Assembly (NCBI GenBank): GCA_014764075.1
Contig: JACXUE010000045.1
Span: 1 to 17,501, forward strand
DNA: 17,501 nt
Origin: Sulfuricurvum sp.
GTDB taxonomy: Bacteria; Campylobacterota; Campylobacteria; Campylobacterales; Sulfurimonadaceae
Direction: 5' to 3'
The notes under the pieces are model-generated. The model worked only from the letters and a program-made list of their open reading frames with translations, searched no databases and was not told where the DNA came from. This document shows positions 1 to 6,655 of the stretch, in pieces; within the stretch, counting starts at the first letter, position 1; the number at the start of each line of letters is the position of its first letter. The position numbers and the translations under genes were made by a program.

Positions 1-28
1 TATTATCAAATCAAAAGTTTCTAAGCGC

Positions 29-34
29 TATAAT
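29..34 (+). promoter_or_regulatory. Probable sigma-70 -10 box for the aspS operon
   Basis: A perfect TATAAT lies 30 bases before the aspS start, preceded by GC (GCTATAAT). No convincing TTGACA-like -35 is visible; the upstream DNA is A/T-rich, as is common for Campylobacterota RpoD promoters. Transcription would begin near 41 and give a leader of about 23 bases. Inferred from sequence only. Confidence 0.6.
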
Positions 35-63
35 CGCGAAAATATTATTGTGAGGACTTTGAT

Positions 64-1818
64 TTGAGAAGTCATTTTTGTACCGATTTAAGTGAAGCAA
101 ATGTAGGTGACAATGTCGTTTTGTGTGGTTGGGCGAATAGCTATCGTGATCATGGAGGTATTGTATTTATCGATTTGCGTGATAAAAGCGGTTTGATCCA
201 ACTCGTATGTGACCCTGCCGACAATGCACACTCTCATAAAATCGCGAGTGAAGTGCGTGATGAATTTGTCCTCATTGCACACGGGCGTGTCCGTCTTCGT
301 GGTGAAGGTCTTGCTAACCTGCGTCTCAAAACAGGTGCTATCGAAGTGGTTGTTGAGAACCTGATCATCGAAAACCGTTCAGAGCCTTTACCGTTCGTCA
401 TCGGTGACAGCAGCGTCGGCGAGGAAACTCGTCTCAAATACCGCTATCTCGACCTTCGCAACCCGAATGCGTTCCAAACATTTCAGATGCGTTCCAAAGT
501 CGCCATTGCGGCGCGTAACGTATTGGATCGCCTCGGATTTTTGGAAGTAGAGACCCCTATTCTCACTAAATCGACTCCGGAAGGGGCGCGTGATTATCTT
601 GTCCCTAGCCGTGTCCATGAGGGTGAGTTCTACGCCCTCCCTCAATCACCTCAGCTTTTCAAACAGTTATTGATGATCGGTGGATTTGATCGCTATTTCC
701 AAATCGCAAAATGTTTCCGTGACGAAGATTTGCGCGCCGATCGTCAGCCTGAATTTACCCAAATCGACGTCGAGATGAGTTTCTGCAACCAAGAAGACGT
801 CATCCGTGTCGCTGAAGAACTCATCACCGGTATGTTTGCCGCTGCGGGGCACACTGTCACAACTCCATTCAACCGTATTAAGTACTCTGATGCAATGGAG
901 TGGTACGGCTCTGACAAACCGGATCTCCGTTATGATTTGAAAATGGTAGATGTGATCGATATCTTCGCACGCTGCGATAACGAGATTTTTACCTCAATCG
1001 CCGCTAACCCTAAAATGAACCGCATCAAAGCGCTCCGTGTTCCGGGTGCCGATTTGGTATTCTCGAAACGTGAGATGAAAAGCTTTGAGGATTTTGTCCG
1101 TAAATTTGGTGCGAAAGGGCTCGGATATTTCCAAATGAAGGAGGATGGTCTCAAAGGACCGCTGGAGAAATTCTTTACCCCTGAAGATTTGCAACTCCTT
1201 ATTGAACGTACCGGCATGGAAGTAGGCGACGTGGTCTTCTTCGGTGCGGGGGACAAAAAAACGGTTTGGGACTATATGGGTCGTTTCCGTATCTTCATCG
1301 CTGAACATGAAAAAATGAACTTAATCGACAAAGATCGTTTCGAGTTTGTCTGGGTTGTCGATTTCCCAATGTTCGAAATTGAAGATGGTCGTGTCAAAGC
1401 ACTCCATCACCCGTTCACCATGCCGCGTGATCTCAACCATGAACACCTTGAAGATATCGAATCGATCGCCTATGACATCGTCCTCAACGGAACCGAACTT
1501 GGTGGCGGATCGATTCGTATCCATAAACAAGATTTGCAAGAACAAATTTTCAAACTTCTTGGGATTGGAGAAGAGGAAGCCCGAGAGAAATTCGGCTTCC
1601 TGCTCGATGCACTTAAATTTGGAGCACCTCCACACGGCGGCTTTGCTATCGGGTTTGACCGTTTTATGATGTTGCTATCGAAAAAAGATAGCATTCGCGA
1701 CGTTATCGCATTTCCAAAAACACAAAAAGCATCTTGTATCATGACGCAAGCTCCGAGTGCGGTAGAGTTGACGCAGCTCCGTGATCTTCATATTCGTATT
1801 CGTGAAAGCGCCAAATAA
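64..1818 (+). CDS. aspS: Aspartyl-tRNA synthetase, probably non-discriminating (Asp/Asn)
   Basis: Class II aminoacyl-tRNA synthetase of 584 residues, the normal bacterial AspRS length. It charges tRNA with aspartate in the cytoplasm. An N-terminal OB-fold anticodon-binding domain (about 1-105) is followed by the catalytic core with motif 2 around FRDEDLRADRQPEFTQ (218-233) and motif 3 at GFDR (530-533); the bacterial GAD insertion lies between. The start is TTG at 64, chosen because GAGGA sits at 52-56 at ideal spacing and the protein begins as the family does. His30 (RDHGG) and Gly82 stand where discriminating enzymes such as E. coli's have Leu and Lys. By family knowledge this pair marks AspRS that also aspartylates tRNA-Asn, which GatCAB then amidates. 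First gene of an operon with adk three bases downstream. Confidence 0.97.
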   Translation: MRSHFCTDLSEANVGDNVVLCGWANSYRDHGGIVFIDLRDKSGLIQLVCDPADNAHSHKIASEVRDEFVLIAHGRVRLRGEGLANLRLKTGAIEVVVENLIIENRSEPLPFVIGDSSVGEETRLKYRYLDLRNPNAFQTFQMRSKVAIAARNVLDRLGFLEVETPILTKSTPEGARDYLVPSRVHEGEFYALPQSPQLFKQLLMIGGFDRYFQIAKCFRDEDLRADRQPEFTQIDVEMSFCNQEDVIRVAEELITGMFAAAGHTVTTPFNRIKYSDAMEWYGSDKPDLRYDLKMVDVIDIFARCDNEIFTSIAANPKMNRIKALRVPGADLVFSKREMKSFEDFVRKFGAKGLGYFQMKEDGLKGPLEKFFTPEDLQLLIERTGMEVGDVVFFGAGDKKTVWDYMGRFRIFIAEHEKMNLIDKDRFEFVWVVDFPMFEIEDGRVKALHHPFTMPRDLNHEHLEDIESIAYDIVLNGTELGGGSIRIHKQDLQEQIFKLLGIGEEEAREKFGFLLDALKFGAPPHGGFAIGFDRFMMLLSKKDSIRDVIAFPKTQKASCIMTQAPSAVELTQLRDLHIRIRESAK

Positions 1819-1821
1819 GCG

Positions 1822-2409
1822 ATGAAAAAATTATTTCTGATTATCGGAGCCCCCGGATCGGGAAAAACGACCGATGCGGCAATGATTGCTGAGCGTAACG
1901 CCGAATTAATCGCTCACTACTCTACGGGAGATCTACTCCGTGCCGAAGTAGCCAGCGGAAGCGATCGTGGTCGCATCATCGATAGTTTCATCAGCAAAGG
2001 TCTTATCGTACCGATCGAAATCGCCATTGAAACGATTGCCGGTGCGATAAAATCATCCCCTTTCGATGTTATTTTATTTGACGGTTATCCCCGTTCACAC
2101 GAACAGATGTATGAGCTCGATAAATTTCTCACCCTCGATGGCAGTATTGAGCTCATCGGTGTAATTGAAGTGGTGGTGAGCGAAGGTATCGCACGGGACC
2201 GTGTTTTGGGACGTGCACGCGGTGCCGACGATGATGAGAGAGTATTCAATAATCGGATGAGCATTTATACCGATCCGCTCAGCGATATTCAATCCTTTTA
2301 TGAAGCAAAAGGGTTACTGCATAAAATCGACGGTGAGCGGTCTGTCGATGCTATCGTCAACGATATGGAAAGTTTTATCAAATACAAAATTCAAGTTAAT
2401 AGGAAGTAA
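1822..2409 (+). CDS. adk: Adenylate kinase, short (LID-less) form
   Basis: A 195-residue nucleoside monophosphate kinase interconverting AMP + ATP and 2 ADP in the cytoplasm. The P-loop GAPGSGKT is at residues 9-16, the AMP-site motif STGDLLR near 34-40, and FDGYPRS near 73-79. Instead of the long zinc/LID domain it has the compact arginine-rich segment GRARGADDDERVFNNR, as in Campylobacter and Helicobacter adenylate kinases. It begins three bases after aspS, and adk2 follows after one base, so the genes are co-transcribed. All motifs appear complete, so this copy is presumably the working enzyme while the following E. coli-type copy is truncated. Confidence 0.93.
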   Translation: MKKLFLIIGAPGSGKTTDAAMIAERNAELIAHYSTGDLLRAEVASGSDRGRIIDSFISKGLIVPIEIAIETIAGAIKSSPFDVILFDGYPRSHEQMYELDKFLTLDGSIELIGVIEVVVSEGIARDRVLGRARGADDDERVFNNRMSIYTDPLSDIQSFYEAKGLLHKIDGERSVDAIVNDMESFIKYKIQVNRK

Positions 2410-2410
2410 T

Positions 2411-2917
2411 ATGAAAATTATACTTTTGGGTGCACCAGGTGCAGGAAAAGGGACGCAAGCTCAGTTTTTGACAAAAACGTTCAACATTCCGCAAATCTCT
2501 ACCGGTGACATGCTTCGTGCTGCAATCAAAGCGGGTACGGAACTTGGAACTTTGGCAAAATCGTTTATGGATGCAGGCAAACTGGTAACCGACGAGATCA
2601 TTATCGCTCTAGTCAAAGAGCGCATTGCCCAAGATGACTGCAAAAAAGGTTTTCTCCTTGATGGTTTCCCGCGTACCGTTCCTCAAGCTGACGCCCTCAA
2701 AGAGGCGGGTGTAACGATCGATGCCGTGATCGAGATCGATGTTGCCGATAGCGTTATTGTTGAGCGTATGTCTGGACGCCGTATCCACCCTGCTTCGGGT
2801 CGCACCTATCACATCGTTTACAACCCGCCAAAAGTGGAAGGAAAAGATGACGAAACGGGTGAAGAGCTAGTTCAGCGTGACGATGACTCGCTTTTATGCT
2901 GTTATTATCGGATCTGA
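2411..2917 (+). pseudogene. Second, E. coli-type adenylate kinase, truncated within/after the LID and fused to the next gene
   Basis: The first 159 codons match long-form adenylate kinase closely: P-loop GAPGAGKGT (7-15), ISTGDMLRAA (29-38), LLDGFPRT (82-89) and a LID reading RRIHPASGR to PPKVEGKDDETGEEL. After QRDDD (155-159) similarity stops abruptly, nine unrelated residues follow, and the frame ends at 2917. The family is about 214 residues long, so roughly 55 C-terminal residues are missing, including the catalytic arginine equivalent to E. coli Arg167 and the last core strand and helix. A good RBS (AGGAAG) precedes the ATG. The break coincides with the start codon of the CinA-like gene (2883), which suggests a deletion that joined the two genes. 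The product is probably inactive. Confidence 0.85.
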
Positions 2918-3617
2918 AATCCTCAATGCCCGTCGTGAAGACAAACATTTTCTTTTTGTGCGTGATGCCCTGCTCCGACGCGGACATACCCTCTCCTCTT
3001 CGTTCATTATCAAAGATGATCTTGCATTGATTCACAATACCTTTGCAATGATAAAAAATGATCCGGATGCGGTGATGTTCAGTTTTGGAGGGATCGGTTC
3101 CACCCCTGATGATCTTACGCGCCAGGTTGCCGCAAATGTATTTAGTGACGGCCAATTGATACCTCACGAACAATTTTCCCGTGATATTATCGAACGGTTT
3201 GCAGACGCGGCTTACCCTCACCGTATCCATATGGCCGATTTGCCTAAAAATGCGGGATTACTCCATAATGTAATCAACAATATGTCCGGATTTTATTTGG
3301 AAGAGCGCTATTTTTTCATGCCCGGATTTCCGGAGATGTCCCATCCGATGGTCGAAGAGGTCTTGGAGAAATTTTATCCACGTGCGCACATCTCGTTTCG
3401 TAAAACTTTGATTGCGAACACGTCCGAAAATACATTAATCGATGTTATGAAATCGTTGGACGGTGATGTCGATTTTTCCTCATTGCCAATAATTAACGGA
3501 GGCAATCCTATGGTTGAAATATCGGTCGCATCAGAAAATAAAGAGAAGTGTAAACGTAATTTTCATCAATTTATCACCTATTTAGAAGATCATAAAATCA
3601 CTTTTACTATTATCTAA
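2883..3617 (+). CDS. CinA-like / molybdopterin-binding-domain protein
   Basis: A 244-residue protein of the MoCF/MoaB-like fold seen in CinA N-terminal domains. The nucleotide/pterin-site motif GGIGSTPDDLTR lies near residues 72-83, the opening strand is AVIIGSEIL (about 5-13), and PGFPEM near 155 matches the PGxPxEM of CinA. The C-terminal nicotinamide-nucleotide deamidase domain of full CinA is absent, as is usual for this Campylobacterota subgroup. Function beyond the fold is unknown to me. I chose ATG 2883 over GTG 2877 because MTRFYA fits the family start. The gene overlaps truncated adk2 by 35 bases in another frame and has no well-placed RBS, so translation may now depend on coupling to adk2. 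Confidence 0.8.
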   Translation: MTRFYAVIIGSEILNARREDKHFLFVRDALLRRGHTLSSSFIIKDDLALIHNTFAMIKNDPDAVMFSFGGIGSTPDDLTRQVAANVFSDGQLIPHEQFSRDIIERFADAAYPHRIHMADLPKNAGLLHNVINNMSGFYLEERYFFMPGFPEMSHPMVEEVLEKFYPRAHISFRKTLIANTSENTLIDVMKSLDGDVDFSSLPIINGGNPMVEISVASENKEKCKRNFHQFITYLEDHKITFTII

Positions 3618-3656
3618 AATAAATATTTTAATAAAAGGTCAATATAGTTCTAAAGA

Positions 3657-3779
3657 GTGTTCGCACTGATAGTCTTAAACGTTGCCGGAGTAGCCTATGA
3701 TTTTTATCGTCAGTTCTATTTAAAAGAGACAAAAAATCCCGAAGAAGCCCATTTCACCCTTAAAATCAAACCCGAATAA
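3657..3779 (+). other. Possible 40-residue small protein or 3' remnant of a gene
   Basis: A GTG-initiated frame of 40 codons: a short hydrophobic start (FALIVLNVAGVAY) then a hydrophilic tail ending TLKIKPE. An in-frame TAA lies six bases before the GTG, and the only purine-rich stretch (AAAGAG) abuts the start, too close for a normal RBS. It reads more like the tail of a lost gene than a functional small gene, but neither is proven. It fills most of the 165-base gap between the aspS operon and the end of htpX; I see no hairpin terminator in this gap. Confidence 0.3.
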
Positions 3780-3782
3780 ACC

Positions 3783-4676
3783 TTAACGGTAATGACGATC
3801 GTATAATTTATTTTGCTTTCGAGGAGTATTTAACTCATTTTTTAGCATCTCTAGTCGCTCTAAGCGTTGTTCGGTTGTAGGATGGGTACGAAATAAGTTG
3901 GCAAATGAAATTTTTTTCCCGTCAAAAGGGCTGATAATGAACATATGGGCATTTTCCGGAGTTGCCCCCTGCACTTCCCCTCGTGTGTTATAGTTTGACA
4001 ATTTAATCAACGCATTTTGGAGATGCTCAGGATGACCTGTTAGCCGCGCTGCCCCTTCATCTGCCATAAACTCGCGTGACCTGCTGATGGTCATTTGGAT
4101 AATACTTGCCGCAATCGGAAGTAAAATTGCCATAATCAGCATTAATATCGGATTGCCTCCTCGATTGTCTCGATTACCGAACATTGCCCCAAACTGCATC
4201 ATGTTAGCGATAAATGCGATTGCTCCTGCGATCGTTGCCGCTATCGTAGCTACAAGGATATCCCGATGCTCGACATGAGAAAGCTCATGTGCCATCACCC
4301 CTTCAATCTCATCTTTATTAAGCAGTTCAAGTAAACCGGTCGTGATTGCTACGGCAGCATGTTCAGGGTTTCGTCCTGTTGCAAAAGCGTTGGGGATATG
4401 ATCGTGGATGATATAGACTCTCGGCATCGGCATATCGGCGCGTTCCACCAACCGTTCTACAACCCTATAAAGTACGGGAGCTTCTCTCGGATCGACTTCT
4501 TGGGCATTGTAATGTTTGAGAATCATCGTATCGGAGAAATAGTAGGCGTAGAAATTCATAGCTCCAGCCATGACCAAAGCGATAACCATCCCTCCGGTTC
4601 CTCCGAGGTATCCTCCGAGAAATACCAATAAAACGCTCAAAGACCCCAGTAATAAAAAGGTTTTAATCTGTTCCAT
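3783..4676 (-). CDS. htpX: HtpX-type membrane zinc metalloprotease (M48B)
   Basis: A 297-residue inner-membrane protease for quality control of membrane proteins, with its active site on the cytoplasmic face in the known family. Zinc motif HELSH at residues 130-134 and a third ligand in SREFMAD (Glu202). Hydrophobic segments at about 5-22 and 28-47 precede the peptidase domain, and two more lie at about 142-160 and 176-196. PNAFATGRNPEHA (95-107) is a typical M48 stretch. Length is normal. A strong RBS (GGAGGGG) precedes the ATG. The start lies inside the end of the upstream ankyrin gene (14-base overlap), so the two are expressed together. Confidence 0.95.
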   Translation of the reverse strand: MEQIKTFLLLGSLSVLLVFLGGYLGGTGGMVIALVMAGAMNFYAYYFSDTMILKHYNAQEVDPREAPVLYRVVERLVERADMPMPRVYIIHDHIPNAFATGRNPEHAAVAITTGLLELLNKDEIEGVMAHELSHVEHRDILVATIAATIAGAIAFIANMMQFGAMFGNRDNRGGNPILMLIMAILLPIAASIIQMTISRSREFMADEGAARLTGHPEHLQNALIKLSNYNTRGEVQGATPENAHMFIISPFDGKKISFANLFRTHPTTEQRLERLEMLKNELNTPRKQNKLYDRHYR

Positions 4677-5145
4677 TTTTCCCCTCCAAGAGAGCTAAAA
4701 TTGATTTTTTATGCATTTTACGGGCGAAATCGATCGCACTTAGACCATAAGCATCGCGAGATTCAACATCCACTCCAAGTTCAAGCAATTTTTTGATCAC
4801 TTCGACTCTGCCGTAGCATACGGCACCCATCAGAGGGGTAAAGCCACTTTTGCGTGTTGCGTGATTGACGTCGAATCCCTCATGAATCAACCGCTCAATG
4901 AGCGGCAAATGATTATAGGTCACCGCAACATCGAAAACACTTACCCCTTCGTTGTCGATTTGAAACATATCGGCACCGTTTTCGATAAGAATATCGAGTA
5001 TCTCTTGATCACAATGGTAGCGTAAGGCAAAGCAAAGTACTGATTCTCCGTTCTCTTCGGTATCATTGGGATTAGCACCGTTCTTGAGATGTTTTTTAAT
5101 CCCGAGATAATCGTTTGCTTTTAATAACTCAATCCATTGTTCCAT
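4663..5145 (-). CDS. Ankyrin-repeat protein
   Basis: A 160-residue soluble protein made almost wholly of ankyrin repeats: roughly residues 1-32, 33-67, 68-103 and 104-138, with a capping helix at the end. Diagnostic pieces are KNGANPNDTEENGES, ENGADMFQIDNEGVS, GFTPLMGAVCYGRVEVIKKL and LGVDVESRDAYGLSAIDFA. No signal peptide or membrane segment, so probably cytoplasmic. Ankyrin repeats bind proteins; the partner is unknown. The 14-base overlap with htpX suggests a link to that protease or simple coupling. Weak RBS, but a good -10 (TATACT) lies upstream. Confidence 0.85.
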   Translation of the reverse strand: MEQWIELLKANDYLGIKKHLKNGANPNDTEENGESVLCFALRYHCDQEILDILIENGADMFQIDNEGVSVFDVAVTYNHLPLIERLIHEGFDVNHATRKSGFTPLMGAVCYGRVEVIKKLLELGVDVESRDAYGLSAIDFARKMHKKSILALLEGKNGTD

Positions 5146-5170
5146 ATGTAGTCCATTAAATATTTTTAAC

Positions 5171-5176
5171 AGTATA
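5171..5176 (-). promoter_or_regulatory. Probable -10 box for the ankyrin-htpX operon
   Basis: On the - strand this reads TGTTATACTG, a near-consensus -10 (TATACT) about 26 bases before the ankyrin gene's ATG. The 104-base divergent gap 5146-5249 must hold promoters for both this operon and dapD. No strong -35 is seen. Confidence 0.45.
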
Positions 5177-5213
5177 ACACTTTTGATTCAACCCTACCAT
5201 AGACTCTTAATGA

Positions 5214-5219
5214 TAGAAT
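5214..5219 (+). promoter_or_regulatory. Possible -10 box for dapD
   Basis: TAGAAT is a five-of-six match to TATAAT, 30 bases before the dapD ATG. A TTGATT at 5183-5188 lies too far upstream (25 bases) to be a standard -35 partner, so the call is tentative. Confidence 0.3.
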
Positions 5220-5249
5220 TCCCCATTATTTTACACCAAGAGAGAAAAT

Positions 5250-6446
5250 ATGGAAATTTTAGAAACAGAAGCTGCGTTCAAAGCGTGTGTTCAAGAGATT
5301 CAAAACTCTACAGGATACAAAAACCCACTCGCATTCGGCATTTGCCGTGTCGATTTCGGCCAACTCAATAGTGATAAAATACTTCAAGCTACCTACCCGC
5401 ATATCAATTGGAACGAAAATTTTGGGAGTGCGGCGATTTTTATCAAAAGCGCACAAGAACAAGGTTTTGAGATCGATTTCAATGCCGACGAAGTAATTAT
5501 CCCTGTTACACTCAAATTTTTGGAGGGGTGCTTAAATGCCTTTACCCCCTACTCTGATGAAGCATTCGGCGATGCTCACAAAAATATTCAAGTGATCTCG
5601 GCTCTCTACAAACAAATCAAAGAGCACGGTATGCGTGAAGGTGAGTTCCGCCTCGTGATCCTTTTCAACGACGTTGCATGTACCAGTGTCGAGGGAACCT
5701 ATCTTAAACTCTACGCTCTCTCAACCTCCAAAGCAGCACTCCGTTCACTTAACCTGAACGGTGCATTCGGAGCATTGCACAACGTTGCATGGTCGGATGG
5801 TCAACCAATTGAACTCGAATGGCTCCGCGAAAACGAGATCGAACTCAAATTTGCCAATGAATATCCGAAAATCGATTTCGTCGATAAATTCCCACGTTAT
5901 CTTCAACATATTATCCCTGCAAACAATACCCGCATCTTGGATGATTCAAAAGTCCGCTTCGGAGCACAACTCCATGCAGGAACCACCATCATGCCGGGTG
6001 CAAGTTACGTGAACTTTAATGCAGGAACTACGGGTGTCAGTATGGTCGAGGGGCGTATTTCAAGCTCTGCGGTTGTGGGGGATGGCTCAGACGTGGGCGG
6101 TGGAGCATCGATCCTTGGCGTTCTCAGCGGAACAGACGGCATCCCCGTCACTATCGGGAAAAATACTCTCCTCGGAGCCAATTCAGTTACAGGTATCGCA
6201 TTGGGTGATGGGTGTATCGTTGATGCAGGGATCGCCGTACTCGCGGGGACAAAATTTGCGGTCAGTACTGAAGAGCTCGCTAAAATCCAAGAGGCCAATC
6301 CCTCTAAAACGCTCAATGGTACAAGTTTTAAAGGGAAAGACTTGGTAGGACTTAACGGTATCCACTATCGTCAAGACTCCACAACGGGTCAGCTTCTCAT
6401 CCGCCGCTCTACACGTGAAGTGAAACTTAACGCTGATCTTCATTAA
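5250..6446 (+). CDS. dapD: Tetrahydrodipicolinate N-succinyltransferase (long form)
   Basis: A 398-residue acyltransferase of the lysine/meso-diaminopimelate pathway: it transfers succinyl from succinyl-CoA to tetrahydrodipicolinate in the cytoplasm. The C-terminal half shows the left-handed parallel beta-helix with hexapeptide repeats (VGDGSDVGGGASILGV, IGKNTLLGANSVTGIALGDG, about 275-330) and the family signature SYVNFNAGTTGVSMVEGR (about 252-269). The N-terminal domain is longer than in E. coli DapD (274 residues) and matches the extended type typical of Campylobacterota. RBS is AAGAGAG, ATG at 5250. It appears to be transcribed alone, with hairpins just downstream. Confidence 0.93.
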   Translation: MEILETEAAFKACVQEIQNSTGYKNPLAFGICRVDFGQLNSDKILQATYPHINWNENFGSAAIFIKSAQEQGFEIDFNADEVIIPVTLKFLEGCLNAFTPYSDEAFGDAHKNIQVISALYKQIKEHGMREGEFRLVILFNDVACTSVEGTYLKLYALSTSKAALRSLNLNGAFGALHNVAWSDGQPIELEWLRENEIELKFANEYPKIDFVDKFPRYLQHIIPANNTRILDDSKVRFGAQLHAGTTIMPGASYVNFNAGTTGVSMVEGRISSSAVVGDGSDVGGGASILGVLSGTDGIPVTIGKNTLLGANSVTGIALGDGCIVDAGIAVLAGTKFAVSTEELAKIQEANPSKTLNGTSFKGKDLVGLNGIHYRQDSTTGQLLIRRSTREVKLNADLH

Positions 6447-6454
6447 TTTCAAAT

Positions 6455-6497
6455 CACTTTTTGGGCAAAGCCCACAAAGTGGCAGGGACAAATGTCC
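6455..6497. repeat. Pair of adjacent perfect or near-perfect palindromes (REP-like)
   Basis: Nine bases after the dapD stop, 6455-6481 forms a long hairpin: CACTTT pairs with AAAGTG and TGGGC with GCCCA around an AAA loop, with one mismatch. Two bases later GGGACAAATGTCCC (6484-6497) is a second palindrome. Neither is followed at once by a T-run on either strand, so they fit a dispersed extragenic palindrome better than a simple terminator. Whether they recur in the genome cannot be seen here. Confidence 0.6.
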
Positions 6498-6516
6498 CTA
6501 CAACCCCCTAAAGCTA

Positions 6517-6537
6517 CCCGTATCTTTCGGATACGGG
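6517..6537 (+). terminator. Stem-loop, possible terminator of dapD
   Basis: CCCGTATC and GATACGGG form a perfect 8-bp stem around a TTTCG loop. A T6 run appears 14 bases downstream (about 6551-6556), further than usual for an intrinsic terminator. It could be a terminator, an RNA-stability element, or part of the same palindrome cluster as 6455-6497. A weaker stem (TTCCC / GGGAA, 6560-6575) follows. Confidence 0.45.
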
Positions 6538-6582
6538 AGAAGTTTATTCGTTTTTTCTCTTCCCGTTTAAGGGAACAGTGTT

Positions 6583-6655
6583 TATACTTTTTTTATCTGA
6601 TAACAAGGAGCTTTAAATGATAAGCTCAAATGTCTCCTCTTTGATTCCGTGTTAG
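6583..6655 (+). other. Orphan gene start: -10 box, RBS, ATG and 12 codons
   Basis: TATACT (6583-6588), a strong AAGGAG RBS (6605-6610) and ATG at 6617 at six-base spacing form a textbook initiation region, yet the frame encodes only MISSNVSSLIPC before TAG at 6653-6655. The frame runs into the 3' end of the opposite-strand NlpC gene. It may be the decapitated 5' end of a lost gene, a leader peptide with nothing downstream on this strand to control, or chance. Confidence 0.35.

Noticed and set aside
88..1742. Several open frames of 60-108 codons on both strands across aspS
   Set aside because: They lie wholly inside a complete, recognised aspS, have no RBS and no protein-family features; they are coding-strand shadows.
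2300..2410. Upstream extension of the second adk to give a 205-residue protein
   Set aside because: The extension overlaps the first adk in another frame; the canonical start MKIILLGAPG with AGGAAG lies at 2411.
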